NCBI GenBank assembly: GCA_963708625.1
Contig: CAVPSV010000002.1
Coordinates: 62,001 to 126,000 of the forward strand
Origin: DASXIF01 sp036498145
GTDB taxonomy: Bacteria > Actinomycetota > Actinomycetes > Mycobacteriales > Jatrophihabitantaceae
Direction of reading: 5' to 3'
Length of the DNA: 64,000 nucleotides
Shown here: positions 31,702 to 41,098 of the stretch, one piece after another
How the letters are laid out: each line of letters begins with the position of its first letter
How positions within the stretch are numbered: position 1 is the first letter of the stretch
Position numbers and translations under genes: made by a program
The notes under the pieces: generated by a model
What the model was told of the DNA's origin: nothing
Database searches by the model: none
The model's input: the letters and a program-made list of their open reading frames with translations, nothing else

Positions 31702-34386
31702 GTGAGCCCTCCTGCGAAGCTGCTGCTCATCGACGGGCACTCGATCGCGTACCGGGCATTCTTTGCCCTGCCGGTGGAGAACTTCTCCACCACTACCGGC
31801 CAACCGACGAACGCGGTGTTCGGGTTCACCTCGATGTTGATCAACCTGTTGCGCGACGAGGAGCCGACCCACCTGGGCGTCGCCTTCGACGTGTCGCGGC
31901 ACACCTTCCGCAGCGAGCAGTACGCCGAGTACAAGGCCGGTCGTTCCGAGACGCCGCACGATTTCCGTGGCCAGGTCACCCTGATCCGCGAGGTGCTCGA
32001 CGCCATGCAGATCCCGTCGATCGCGGTGGAGGGTTACGAGGCCGACGACGTGATTGCCACGCTGACCACGCAGGCCACCGCGCAGGGCATCAGCGTGCTC
32101 ATCTGCACCGGCGATCGTGACGCGTTGCAGCTGGTCACCGACCAGGTCACCGTGCTCTACCCGCGCCGTGGCGTCAGCGAACTCACCCGCTTCACCCCGG
32201 AAGAGGTCGACGCGAAGTACGGCCTCACCCCGGCGCAGTACCCCGACTACGCAGCACTGCGGGGTGACCCCAGCGACAACCTGCCGGGGATTCCCGGGGT
32301 CGGCGAGAAGACGGCGGCGAAATGGATCCGCGAATTCGGTTCGCTGGACGCGCTGGTCGCCGGCGTCGACTCGGTCAAGGGCAAGGTCGGTGACGCGCTG
32401 CGCGAGAACCTCGCCGTAGTCATCCGGAATCGGCGGCTGACCGAACTGGTCCGCGACGTCCCGCTCGACATGAGCGTCGACGACCTGGCGCGCACGCAGT
32501 GGCTCCGCGACGAGGTGCATGCGCTCTTCGACGACCTGCAGTTCCGGGTCCTGCGCGAGCGGTTGTTCGAATCGGTGCAGGCGCCCGGCCCGGAGGCCGA
32601 GCAGGGCTTCGATGTCGCCGTCACGCGCCTCGGCGTCGATGACGTCGAGCAGTGGCTGGACGAGCACGCGCGTGAGGGCCGCCGCGTCGGCGTGGCGTTC
32701 CGCGGGCAATGGGGCCGGGGCACCGGTGATCTCACCGGCATCGCGCTCGCCGCCGCCGACGAGGCCGCCGCCTACATCTCGGTGCTCGAGATGAGCCCGG
32801 ACGACGAAGCGGCACTGGGTGCCTGGCTCGCCGATGCCTCGGCGCCGAAGGCCCTGCACGATCTGAAGGGACCGCTGCTCGCGCTGCGCCAGCGCGGTTG
32901 GCACCTGGCTGGCGTCACCAGCGATACGCAACTGGCTGCCTATCTGCTCCGCCCGGACCAGCGCACCTTCGACCTCGCCGATCTCGCCCTGCGGTACCTG
33001 CACCGCGAGTTGCGCAGCAACGTGGATGAGTCCGGGCAGCTCACCCTCGACGGTGGCCTGGATGAATCCGAGGACGCATTGGCCGAGTCGGAGACGCTGC
33101 GCGCGAGCGCTGTGCGCGACCTGGCGAATGAGTTCGACACCGCGCTCGATCTGGGTGGCGCTCGGGAGCTGCTCGCGCACCTGGAACTGCCGCTGACGTT
33201 CGTCCTCGCGGACATGGAGGCGGTGGGCATCGCGGTCGACACGGACGCGCTGAGCAGCCTCCAGGCCGAACTCGGCGGCAACGTCAAAGCCGTCGAACAG
33301 GACGCGCACACGCTCGTCGGGCGCGAATTCAATCTTGGCTCGCCCAAGCAGCTGCAGGAGATCCTGTTCGACCAGTTCGGGTTGCCCAAGACGAAGCGGA
33401 TCAAGACCGGATACACCACCGACGCGGACTCGCTCGCCGATCTGTACGACAAGACCGAGCATCCGGTACTGGAACTGCTCCTTCGCCATCGCGAGGTGGC
33501 GCGGCTGAAGTCCGTGGTGGATGGGCTGCTGCCTCTGGTCGACGATGCCGGGCGCATCCACACCACCTTCAACCAGACGGTGGCAGCCACCGGCCGGCTG
33601 TCCTCGACCGATCCCAACCTGCAGAACATCCCGATCCGCACCGTGGAGGGGCGGCGAATTCGAGAGGCCTTCACGGTCGGGCCGGAATTCGAGACGCTGA
33701 TGACGGCGGACTACAGCCAGATCGAGATGCGGATCATGGCTCACCTGTCCGCGGACGCCGGTCTGATCGAGGCGTTCATGACCGGCGAGGATCTACATAC
33801 GTTCGTCGCCTCGCGTGCGTTCGACCTGCCGCCGGAGCAGATCGACAGTGAGCTGCGCCGGCGGGTGAAGGCGATGTCCTACGGACTCGCGTACGGGCTG
33901 TCGGCGTTCGGCCTGGCCAAGCAGCTCAAGATCACGCCGGACGAGGCGCGTGCGCAGATGGATGCCTACTTCGCACGCTTCGGCGGCGTGCGCGACTACT
34001 TGCGCTCGGTCGTCGACGAGGCGCGTCAGACCGGTTTCACGGAGACGATCATGGGTCGGCGCCGATATCTGGACAAGCTCAACAGCGACAACCGCAACCT
34101 GCGTGAGATGGCCGAGCGGGCGGCGTTGAACGCACCCATCCAGGGCAGTGCGGCCGACATCATCAAAGTAGCGATGCTCGGCGTGCACCGCAGCCTGCGG
34201 GAATCCGGCCTGCGCTCGCGACTGCTGCTACAGGTGCACGACGAACTGGTGCTGGAGATCGCGCCCGGCGAGCGCGCGGCGGTGGAGGAACTGGTGCGGC
34301 GCGAGATGAGCGGGGCATACCAGCTGGATGTGCCGTTGGAGGTATCCGTCGGCGCCGGTCGAACCTGGCATGAGGCCGCGCACTGA
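31702..34386 (+). CDS. polA: DNA polymerase I
   Basis: Repair and Okazaki-fragment polymerase, 894 aa from GTG 31702. The N-terminal 5'-nuclease domain has LLIDGHSIAYRAFFA, EGYEADDVIATL and ICTGDRDALQLV. The middle 3'-5' exonuclease domain is degenerate: where proofreading enzymes have the DxE pair, this one reads VAFRGQWGRGTGDLTG (about residues 330-345). It is therefore predicted to lack proofreading, as in mycobacterial PolA. The polymerase domain has motif A DYSQIEMRIMAHLS (about 670), motif B RRRVKAMSYGLAYG and motif C QVHDELVLE. Its stop lies 14 bases from the convergent methyltransferase stop. Confidence 0.96.
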   Translation: MSPPAKLLLIDGHSIAYRAFFALPVENFSTTTGQPTNAVFGFTSMLINLLRDEEPTHLGVAFDVSRHTFRSEQYAEYKAGRSETPHDFRGQVTLIREVLDAMQIPSIAVEGYEADDVIATLTTQATAQGISVLICTGDRDALQLVTDQVTVLYPRRGVSELTRFTPEEVDAKYGLTPAQYPDYAALRGDPSDNLPGIPGVGEKTAAKWIREFGSLDALVAGVDSVKGKVGDALRENLAVVIRNRRLTELVRDVPLDMSVDDLARTQWLRDEVHALFDDLQFRVLRERLFESVQAPGPEAEQGFDVAVTRLGVDDVEQWLDEHAREGRRVGVAFRGQWGRGTGDLTGIALAAADEAAAYISVLEMSPDDEAALGAWLADASAPKALHDLKGPLLALRQRGWHLAGVTSDTQLAAYLLRPDQRTFDLADLALRYLHRELRSNVDESGQLTLDGGLDESEDALAESETLRASAVRDLANEFDTALDLGGARELLAHLELPLTFVLADMEAVGIAVDTDALSSLQAELGGNVKAVEQDAHTLVGREFNLGSPKQLQEILFDQFGLPKTKRIKTGYTTDADSLADLYDKTEHPVLELLLRHREVARLKSVVDGLLPLVDDAGRIHTTFNQTVAATGRLSSTDPNLQNIPIRTVEGRRIREAFTVGPEFETLMTADYSQIEMRIMAHLSADAGLIEAFMTGEDLHTFVASRAFDLPPEQIDSELRRRVKAMSYGLAYGLSAFGLAKQLKITPDEARAQMDAYFARFGGVRDYLRSVVDEARQTGFTETIMGRRRYLDKLNSDNRNLREMAERAALNAPIQGSAADIIKVAMLGVHRSLRESGLRSRLLLQVHDELVLEIAPGERAAVEELVRREMSGAYQLDVPLEVSVGAGRTWHEAAH

Positions 34387-34400
34387 CACAGCGCGATGGT

Positions 34401-35211
34401 TTACGGGCGCTCGCAGACGTAAATCGCGGTGCCGGGCAGGATCGCCCCGCGCAGCGGTGACCACTGGCCCCACACCTCGGTGAGGTCGGCGGGCCACTCG
34501 GGCTCGACGAGGTCGAGCAGCCGAAAGCCGGCCGAGGCGAGTTCTCCGATGCGATCGCCGAGCGTCCGGTGGTGCTCTACATAGGTGGGTCGGTCGTCCA
34601 CGCCGAACTCCACGTACGGCGTCCGGTCGAAGTACGGCATGGTCGCGGTCAGGCCAGCCGGGCCCGGGTCGTCCGGGAAGCTCCACCGCACCGGGTGCGT
34701 GGTCGAAAACACCCAGCGTGCCCCTGGCCGCAGCACCCGCGCCACCTCGCGCATCAGCCGAGCCGAGTCCGCCACGAACGGCACCGCGCCGAACGCCGTG
34801 AACGCGGTGTCGAATGCTTGCGAAGCGAACGGCAGGTACTGCGGCGTCGGCCTGCACCAGTGCGACGTCGATCCGGGTTCGTGCGGCGCCCTCGCGAGCG
34901 TGCCGCAGCATCTGAGCAGACAGATCGAAGGCCACCGGCCGCGCGCCGTGTGCGGCGAGCCAGCGCGAGCACATCGCGGCGCCGCAACCGACCTCGAGAA
35001 TGCGTTTGCCGCGCACGTCACCGAGCAGATGCACGTCTGCCTCGCGCACTCGCTCCGGGCACCAGACGAAGTCTGCGTCGCCGAGGAACTCGCCGTGGGC
35101 GGCGAGGTATGCGTCCGCGTCGGAGTCCCACCAGCTGCGGTTGGCGCGGACCGTGCTGGCGGCGTCGGCATCCCGGCGGCCGACGCCGACCGTTTCGCTC
35201 GGTTGGGTCAT
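34401..35211 (-). CDS. SAM-dependent methyltransferase, one frame break
   Basis: A class I methyltransferase of about 269 aa. ATG 35211 follows GAGAGGA on the minus strand. The N-terminal part has RSWWDSDADAYLAAHG and motif I ILEVGCGAAMCSRWLAAHG, then ARPVAFDLSAQML. A +1 break at about 34842 separates this from the second half; skipping one base gives QYLPFASQAFDTAFTAFGAV, the usual post-I/motif II region, and ends in LPGTAIYVCERP. The substrate is unknown. It is divergent from the esterase, with 42 bases between starts, so the two may share regulation. Confidence 0.85.
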
Positions 35212-35241
35212 GGCCTGATCCTCTCGCAGCGGCGTGGACGG

Positions 35242-35247
35242 TACGGT
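35242..35247 (+). promoter_or_regulatory. -10 element for a leaderless esterase mRNA
   Basis: TACGGT ends six bases before the ATG at 35254 in the 42-base divergent gap. There is no ribosome binding site in front of that ATG. The spacing places the transcript start at the start codon. Confidence 0.4.
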
Positions 35248-35253
35248 CGGCCC

Positions 35254-36235
35254 ATGTCGCCACCCGTGCTGGTCAACCTGGTGTGGAAGGTGATCGCTCG
35301 GCTGGAGGGTTCGGCCGCCAAGGCCACCGACGCCGCGTCGTTGCGCCGGGAGGCCCAACGCCGTCAGCGACTCACGAAGCTACCGATCGCGCGCCTGGTC
35401 ACCGGCGTGCCGGATCGTCGCACCAAGGTCACGACGAGCACGGCGACACTGCCGGACGGCACCTGCCTGCCGTTACGCGTCTATCGGCCGGCCGGCGCAG
35501 GCGAGGCTGTGCTGCCGGTCGTGGTGAACTTCCACGGCGGCGGCTGGGTGTCCGGGGACGCGTACCAGTCCGAGTGGTGGTGTAGTTCCATCGCCGCGAG
35601 CGCCGGCGTGTCCGTGGTGTCGGTGGAATACCGGCTCGCACCCGAGTTCCCCTTTCCCACGCCGGTGCATGACTGCTACGCGGCAACCGAATGGGTGGCG
35701 GCGCATGCCGGGGAGTTGCGGGTGGACGCCGCCCGGCTGGCGGTGATGGGCGACAGCGCCGGCGGGAATCTTGCCGCGGAAGTGTGCTTGCTCGCTCGCG
35801 ACGGGCACGGCCCGCGGATCAGCTTGCAGGTGCTGATCTATCCGGGCGTGGACTTCGTCGATGATTACCCGTCGGAGATCGAGAACGCGAATGCCCCGAT
35901 ACTGACGAAGGCGGACATGGTCCGCCACCGCGGGCTGTACCTCAACGGTGCCGATGGCGGCGATCCGCTGGCATCACCGCTACGCGCCGCCAGCCACGCC
36001 GGACTGCCGCCGGCGCTGATCCAGACCGCTCAGCTACGACCCGCTGCGCGACCAGGGTGCGGCATACGCGAAGGTGCTCGAAGCGGCTGGTGTACAGGTG
36101 CAGCTCACGGAATACCGCAAGTCCGTGCACGGCTACATTTCGGTTCCGGGACTCGTCCCGGAAGCCCGAAAGGCACGCGCCGAAGTGATAGCTGCCCTTC
36201 GACGCGTGTTCGCCTCCGCCGAGCCCTCAGCCTGA
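35254..36235 (+). CDS. Alpha/beta hydrolase (HSL-type esterase/lipase), one frame break
   Basis: A hormone-sensitive-lipase family hydrolase of about 326 aa. The oxyanion motif is NFHGGGWVSGDA, the nucleophile is the Ser of VMGDSAGGNLAAE, and the His is in KSVHGYI near the C-terminus. The frame breaks by +1 at about 36034, just before YDPLRDQGAAYAKVL, which contains the likely catalytic Asp; read literally, the Asp and His are both lost. A stop at 36233-36235 ends the rebuilt protein. The ester substrate is unknown. The opposite-strand and upstream extensions of this frame are not coding. Confidence 0.86.
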
Positions 36236-36238
36236 CGC

Positions 36239-36295
36239 CCGCCCGCGCGGGCGGTGTGCCGCTGGCCAGGGCGCGAATTTTCCCGCAAACGCGGG
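36239..36295 (+). terminator. Palindrome and hairpin after the esterase
   Basis: A 16-bp GC-only palindrome (CCGCCCGCGCGGGCGG, 36239-36254) starts three bases after the esterase stop. A second stem CCCGC-AAAC-GCGGG follows at 36282-36295. Neither has a U-tract. Either could end the esterase transcript; the second may instead belong to the rpsA promoter/leader region (36296-36452), where I see no other feature. Confidence 0.35.
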
Positions 36296-36452
36296 TCTGG
36301 AGTAGTCTCAGACATGGTGGACGGGTCTGCGGCCTCGACCAGGTGCAGGCCGCTCGCGCAAACACTGGCTCAGTGACACACCACAACCACTGAATCGACG
36401 CGACCCAGGCACGTCCACGCCCGAAACGACAATTACAGGATCTCCCTACTCA

Positions 36453-37970
36453 ATGACCTCTATTACCGAAGCCCCGGCCGTTGCTGGCACCACCGAACGC
36501 GCCACCGAGATCGACATGACCAGCACTCCGGCCCCGATCACACCGCAAGTAGCAGTGAACGACATCGGTTCCGCAGAAGACTTCATGGCTGCGATCGACT
36601 CGACGATCAAGTACTTCAACGACGGTGACATCGTCGAAGGCACTGTCGTCAAGGTCGACCGGGACGAGGTCCTGCTCGACATCGGCTACAAGACCGAGGG
36701 TGTCATTCCCTCCCGCGAACTTTCGATCAAGCACGACGTCGACCCCAACGAGGTCGTTTCCGTGGGCGATCACATCGAGGCCCTGGTCCTGCAGAAGGAG
36801 GACAAGGAGGGCCGGCTCATCCTGTCCAAGAAGCGCGCGCAGTACGAGCGCGCCTGGGGCACGATCGAGCAGAAGAAGGAGAACGACGAGGTCGTCGAGG
36901 GCACCGTCATCGAGGTCGTCAAGGGCGGCCTGATCATCGACATCGGCCTGCGCGGCTTCCTGCCGGCGTCGCTGGTGGAGATGCGGCGGGTGCGCGACCT
37001 GCAGCCCTACGTCGGCAAGACGCTCGAGGCCAAGATCATCGAACTGGACAAGAACCGCAACAACGTGGTGCTGTCCCGCCGCGCGTGGCTGGAGCAGACG
37101 CAGTCCGAGGTGCGCAGCGAGTTCCTGAACAAGCTGGCCAAGGGCCAGGTCCGCACCGGTGTCGTCTCCTCGATCGTGAACTTCGGCGCGTTCGTCGACC
37201 TGGGCGGCGTGGACGGGCTGGTGCACGTCTCGGAGCTGTCCTGGAAGCACATCGACCACCCGAGTGAGGTCGTCGAGGTCGGTCAGGAAGTCACCGTCGA
37301 GGTGCTCGACATCGACCTGGACCGTGAGCGCGTCTCGCTGTCGCTCAAGGCGACGCAGGAAGACCCGTGGCGCCAGTTCGCGCGGACCCACCAGATCGGT
37401 CAGGTCGTGCCCGGCAAGGTCACCAAGCTGGTGCCGTTCGGTGCGTTCGTCCGTGTTCAGGACGGCATCGAGGGCCTGGTGCACATCTCCGAACTCGCGG
37501 AGCGGCACGTCGAGATCCCGGAGCAGGTCGTGCAGGTCGGCGACGAGCTGCTGGTCAAGGTCATCGACATCGACCTCGAGCGCCGGCGCATCTCACTGTC
37601 GCTGAAGCAGGCCAATGAGGGCGTGCTCGGCGACGAGAGCTTCGACCCGGCCCAGTACGGCATGGAAGCCCAGTACGACGACAAGGGCAACTACATCTAC
37701 CCCGAGGGCTTCGACCCGGAGACGCAGGAGTGGCTGCCCGGCTACGACGAGCAGCGTGAGGCGTGGGAGCGGCGTTACGCCGCGGCACGCGAGCGCTTCG
37801 AGGCGCACCGCAAGCAGCTCGAGGAGGCCCAGAAGGCGGACGCGGACGCGGCGTCCGACTCCGGCGAGGCCACGTCGTACACATCGGATGTCGAGGCGCC
37901 GGAGAACAACGGCACGCTGGCCTCCGACGAGGCGCTGGCGGCGCTGCGCGAGAAGCTCGCCGGACGCTGA
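36453..37970 (+). CDS. rpsA: 30S ribosomal protein S1
   Basis: An mRNA-binding protein of the small subunit, 505 aa. After an acidic/Thr-rich N-terminus there are four S1 (OB-fold) repeats: GDIVEGTVVKVDRDEVLLDIG (about residue 52), VVEGTVIEVVKGGLIIDIG (about 147), GQVRTGVVSSIVNFGAFVDLG (about 230) and GQVVPGKVTKLVPFGAFVRV (about 316). A long acidic tail rich in Glu, Ala and Asp follows. Four repeats plus an acidic tail is the actinobacterial form. The leader is about 215 bases, and the upstream AGGA lies rather far from the ATG. coaE starts 17 bases after the stop. Confidence 0.96.
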   Translation: MTSITEAPAVAGTTERATEIDMTSTPAPITPQVAVNDIGSAEDFMAAIDSTIKYFNDGDIVEGTVVKVDRDEVLLDIGYKTEGVIPSRELSIKHDVDPNEVVSVGDHIEALVLQKEDKEGRLILSKKRAQYERAWGTIEQKKENDEVVEGTVIEVVKGGLIIDIGLRGFLPASLVEMRRVRDLQPYVGKTLEAKIIELDKNRNNVVLSRRAWLEQTQSEVRSEFLNKLAKGQVRTGVVSSIVNFGAFVDLGGVDGLVHVSELSWKHIDHPSEVVEVGQEVTVEVLDIDLDRERVSLSLKATQEDPWRQFARTHQIGQVVPGKVTKLVPFGAFVRVQDGIEGLVHISELAERHVEIPEQVVQVGDELLVKVIDIDLERRRISLSLKQANEGVLGDESFDPAQYGMEAQYDDKGNYIYPEGFDPETQEWLPGYDEQREAWERRYAAARERFEAHRKQLEEAQKADADAASDSGEATSYTSDVEAPENNGTLASDEALAALREKLAGR

Positions 37971-37986
37971 CCCGCGGCACGCGCCG

Positions 37987-38586
37987 ATGCGGGTCGGGTT
38001 GACCGGCGGGGTCGGGTCGGGCAAGAGCACGGTCGCCGCGCTGTCGCTGAGTTCGGTGCGACGGTGATCGACGCCGACGCCATCGCGCGTGAGGTCGTCG
38101 AACGCGGCACACCGGGTTTCGATGCGGTGCTGGCCGAGTTCGGTGGCGGCGTGCGCACGGCTGACGGTGATCTGGACCGAGCTCGGTTGGCGGAGCTGGT
38201 ATTCAACGACGACGACGCGCGGGCTCGATTGAATGCGATCGTGCATCCGCTCGTCGGTGCTCGCTTCGCCGAACTCAACGCGACGGTCCCGAACGACACG
38301 ATCGTCGTGTACGACGTGCCGCTGCTTGTAGAGGGCAATCTGGCTGACGGCTTCGACGCGGTGGTTGTCGTCGAAACCGCCGCACAGGTGCGATCTGGAG
38401 CGGCTGGCGGAGCGGGGGATGCCGGAGCAGGACGCTCGCGCGCGGATGGCCGCCCAGGCCGGCGACGCCGAGCGACGCGCTGTGGCGCACGAGGTGATCG
38501 TCAACTCCGGATCCCGGTCCGAGTTGCAGGCGCAGGTCGAGCAGGTCTGGGCCCGGCTGAGCGAGCGTGCCCGAACTGGATCGTGA
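37987..38586 (+). CDS. coaE: Dephospho-CoA kinase, two frame breaks
   Basis: Last step of CoA synthesis, phosphorylating dephospho-CoA. ATG 37987 gives MRVGLTGGVGSGKSTVAAL with the P-loop. A base appears missing at about 38046 (the only -1 type break in the window); restoring it leads into EFGATVIDADAIAREVV. The central part holds VVYDVPLLVEGN. A +1 break at about 38394 is followed by LERLAERGMPEQDARARMAAQ and HEVIVNSGSR. The net frame is restored, total about 199 aa, normal length. The rpsA-coaE order is typical. Because the enzyme is essential, sequence error is the simplest reading. Confidence 0.87.
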
Positions 38587-38642
38587 TGCGCAGGGGGCGC
38601 TATAGCCTCGCAGCCGCGTCACGATCCACTCCGAGGCGGCTT

Positions 38643-38672
38643 TTGGTGGGCATCGCGCGCATCGGATAGAGT
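38643..38672 (+). promoter_or_regulatory. Possible promoter of the tRNA cluster
   Basis: TTGGTG (38643-38648), 18 bases, TAGAGT (38667-38672), ending about 50 bases before tRNA-Gly. This is a fair sigma70/SigA-type match ahead of three tRNA genes in one direction. Confidence 0.4.
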
Positions 38673-38724
38673 CATCGCTCGGTGCACGACGCCAGGCCCA
38701 GCGCCAGGAGCCGACGGCATCATC

Positions 38725-38797
38725 GCGGACGTAGCGCAGCTGGTAGCGCATCACCTTGCCAAGGTGAGGGTCGCGGGTTCGAATCCCGTCGTCCGCT
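38725..38797 (+). tRNA. tRNA-Gly (anticodon GCC)
   Basis: The acceptor GCGGACG pairs with CGTCCGC. The anticodon arm TCACC-TTGCCAA-GGTGA gives anticodon GCC. The T-arm has GGTTCGAATCC, and the discriminator is T. Length is 73 nt with no encoded CCA. Confidence 0.95.
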
Positions 38798-38798
38798 C

Positions 38799-38872
38799 GA
38801 GGCACCGCCGGTCAGACACTGCGCCGTTGGTCAAACACCGCGCCGTTCGTCAAGCAAGGGGTGTGGTGCCTC
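38799..38872. repeat. Inverted repeat enclosing a 19-bp tandem repeat between tRNA-Gly and tRNA-Cys
   Basis: GAGGCACC (38799-38806) and GGTGCCTC (38865-38872) are perfect inverted 8-mers. Between them, 19-base units starting GTCARACAC occur at 38811-38829 and 38830-38848, with a partial third copy to 38856. No coding function is seen. Confidence 0.75.
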
Positions 38873-38900
38873 GGGGGGCCAGCGGTCGGCCGGCACCGAC

Positions 38901-38972
38901 GGCGGCGTGGCCGAGTGGCTTAGGCAAGGGCCTGCAAAGCCCTGTACGCGGGTTCGATTCCCGCCGCCGCCT
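38901..38972 (+). tRNA. tRNA-Cys (anticodon GCA)
   Basis: The acceptor GGCGGCG pairs with CGCCGCC. The anticodon stem GGGCC/AAGCCC region encloses CTGCAAA, giving anticodon GCA. The T-arm is GCGGG-TTCGATT-CCCGC, and the discriminator is T. Length is 72 nt with no encoded CCA. It is second in the Gly-Cys-Val cluster, an arrangement also known in mycobacteria. Confidence 0.94.
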
Positions 38973-39011
38973 CGCAGCGAGTACAACCACCGCATCCGCG
39001 GTGCACATAGC

Positions 39012-39083
<72 letters not shown>

Positions 39084-39153
39084 CTCTCGGGGTGTGTTGT
39101 GCGCTTGCGCGCCAGCTCGAGTGGTGATGCCTATCGGGGGGACGACCCCCCGA

Positions 39154-39311
39154 GCCCCCGCGTGGCCGGCTTCCAGCGTGGTCAGCTTGGTCTTGCCGCG
39201 TGCGTTGCGTTCGGCCCCGAGGCCCCCGCGTGGCCGGCTTCCAGCGTGCTGAGTTTGGTCTCGCCGCGTGCGGTTGGTTCGGCCGCGAGGCCCGCGTGGG
39301 CCGGCTTCGAC
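39154..39311. repeat. 68-bp tandem repeat (about 2.3 copies) in the gap after the tRNA cluster
   Basis: Units start at 39154, 39222 and 39290 with GCCC(CC)GCGTGG followed by CCGGCTTCCAGCGTG. The first two span 68 bases each with scattered differences; the third is truncated. They occupy much of the 387-base gene-free stretch 39084-39470. The remainder holds no convincing gene, only the AAGGGGA ribosome binding site of the next gene. Confidence 0.75.
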
Positions 39312-39470
39312 TGTGCGTGATGACCGAGACCGCGTAGCTCACGAGGACCATAAGTAGGTGTGCGATTGCTGATGACGTTCGTGAAGCGCTGTAGTCGATC
39401 ACACACCGGCAGTGCCAGACTTCGTGACCATCACGCTCGACGCGGGCGTGCGCGATCAAGGGGAGTCCAG

Positions 39471-40436
39471 ATGGCACGGTGGGGGTCGTTCGGGCGGCGG
39501 GTCGCGATCATCAGCGCGCCGGTGATTCTGGCGTTGGCAGGGATGGCTGTGCTCGCGCCGTCGGCGGTGGCGACTGCCTCGGAGTGCGACGCGATCGCCG
39601 GGAATCTCGTGCAGAACTGCGGTTTCGAGACCGGGGACTTCACCGACTGGCAGGTAACCGGTATTTACGCGGGTGTAACGGGCCCTTTTGGGGGCATCGA
39701 TCCGCACAGCGGGGGCGATGAGGCCGATTTTGGCAGTATCGGTTCGGACAACGTCGCCTCGCAGACCATCAGCACGCACGCTGGCACGAGCTACACGTTC
39801 AGCTATTGGTTGGCTAACGAGGGCGGCACACCGAGCGACTTCCGCGTCACTGTCGCCGGGGTGGTCGGTGGGCCGCTCACCTTCGACTCGCAGACCGACA
39901 CAGCAGGCTTCGACTGGACGCAGTTCACCCATACGGTGACCGCCTCGACAACAGCGCTCACCATCACCTTCTACCTCCGCAATGATCCGCACTTCTACTA
40001 CCTCGACGACGTGAGCCTGGTCCCCACGTCTCCCTGCGGCCAACCGGCAGATCGCATCTACACCGGCACCGTGCCCAGCGGCATCCTCGCCACCTCCGGG
40101 GTCGTCTGTGTCGATGACGCGACCGTGCACGGTGGCATCGTCGCCTCCCACGCGACCCTGTACGTGCAGGACTCCACAGTGCTCGGCGGCATCAACTCCA
40201 CCGCAGGAGGCGGCCTGCAGGTCTGCGGGTCCAGCGCCGCCTCGATCGGCGTCACCCAGTCCAGCGGCATGGTCCTCATCGGCGCACCGCAGTCCTGCGC
40301 ACCGAACACCATCACCGGCAGCCTGCTGGCCACCGGCAACCACGGCGGCGGAACCATCGAGGACAACACCATCAGCGGCGGCCTCACCGTCACCGCCAAC
40401 ACCCCCACCTTCCAGGTCAGCGGCAACCACAAATAG
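39471..40436 (+). CDS. Secreted protein with jelly-roll-like N-terminal domain and repetitive C-terminal half
   Basis: A 321-aa exported protein; ATG 39471 follows AAGGGGA. A Sec-type signal peptide (APVILALAGMAVLAPSAVATA) is followed by a domain opening NLVQNCGFETGDFTDWQVTG and closing FYYLDDVSLVP, a pattern typical of carbohydrate-binding-like jelly rolls in surface proteins. The C-terminal half repeats short beta-strand motifs (HGGIVASHATLYVQDSTVLGG, GNHGGGTIEDNTISGGLTV), suggesting a right-handed beta-helix. There is no anchor motif. Function and ligand are unknown. Confidence 0.75.
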   Translation: MARWGSFGRRVAIISAPVILALAGMAVLAPSAVATASECDAIAGNLVQNCGFETGDFTDWQVTGIYAGVTGPFGGIDPHSGGDEADFGSIGSDNVASQTISTHAGTSYTFSYWLANEGGTPSDFRVTVAGVVGGPLTFDSQTDTAGFDWTQFTHTVTASTTALTITFYLRNDPHFYYLDDVSLVPTSPCGQPADRIYTGTVPSGILATSGVVCVDDATVHGGIVASHATLYVQDSTVLGGINSTAGGGLQVCGSSAASIGVTQSSGMVLIGAPQSCAPNTITGSLLATGNHGGGTIEDNTISGGLTVTANTPTFQVSGNHK

Positions 40437-40519
40437 CCGTTGATGAAGCTCCTTCGATCGTTCATGCCAAGCGACTAGCTTCACGATCAGGTCAATGACG
40501 AATTAACCGGGGGTGCCCG

Positions 40520-40966
40520 TTGACCGAATTCGCGGAACCCGAAGCGCGGATGGTGCTGTGCCATTTCATCGTGTCGAGCGATGTCGAGCGCTCTTTGCGC
40601 TTCTACACCGAAGTGCTCGGCGGCAGGTTGACCTTCGCCAAGGATGACCTGCGTTATGTGCAGCTGGCCAACAGCTGCATCATCATCAACGTCGGTGGGG
40701 GCCCGACCGATGACAAGCCAGCAGTCACGCTCGAGACGCCATCCGATCCGGACCGGGTGAGCAGTTTCCTCAACATTCGAGTCAAGGACATCGCCGGCGT
40801 GTACGCGGAATGGAGCGCTCGGGGCGCGCAGTTCCTGACGCCGCCGAAGCAGCACGCATACGAGATCCGGTGCTACATCCGCGATCCCGACGGGCACCTG
40901 ATCGAGGTGGGGCAGACGACAGACGCACAAGGAGACTGGTCGGCCTGGTTACCGTCCGCACCGTGA
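40520..40966 (+). CDS. VOC (glyoxalase/bleomycin-resistance) superfamily protein
   Basis: A 148-aa protein with a typical vicinal-oxygen-chelate layout. The first beta-alpha-beta unit is VLCHFIVSSDVERSLRFYTEVLGG, the strand RYVQLANSCIIINVG follows, and the second module ends with RCYIRDPDGHLIEVGQ, including the family Glu. It could be a dioxygenase, a lyase or a binding protein; the substrate is unknown. The TTG start at 40520 follows a GGGGGT site; a downstream ATG (40550) is the alternative. Confidence 0.8.
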   Translation: MTEFAEPEARMVLCHFIVSSDVERSLRFYTEVLGGRLTFAKDDLRYVQLANSCIIINVGGGPTDDKPAVTLETPSDPDRVSSFLNIRVKDIAGVYAEWSARGAQFLTPPKQHAYEIRCYIRDPDGHLIEVGQTTDAQGDWSAWLPSAP

Positions 40967-41098
40967 AGCGAACAACATTCGCGCCCAGCGGCGCAGGCAC
41001 GCCCGCGCCGTCATACATTCCTGTGCCGCGGCGATGAACAGTCCACTCGAGTTGACACCTCGGATCGGCGGTGATGACGATCGTGGGCGGAGGTGCGG

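Noticed and set aside
31645..33744. Minus-strand 699-codon frame opposite polA
   Set aside because: It is a shadow of polA, which has all polymerase motifs on the plus strand.
36296..36452. Autoregulatory structure in the rpsA leader
   Set aside because: The leader is about 215 bases long, but I could not identify a conserved S1 autoregulation fold by eye.
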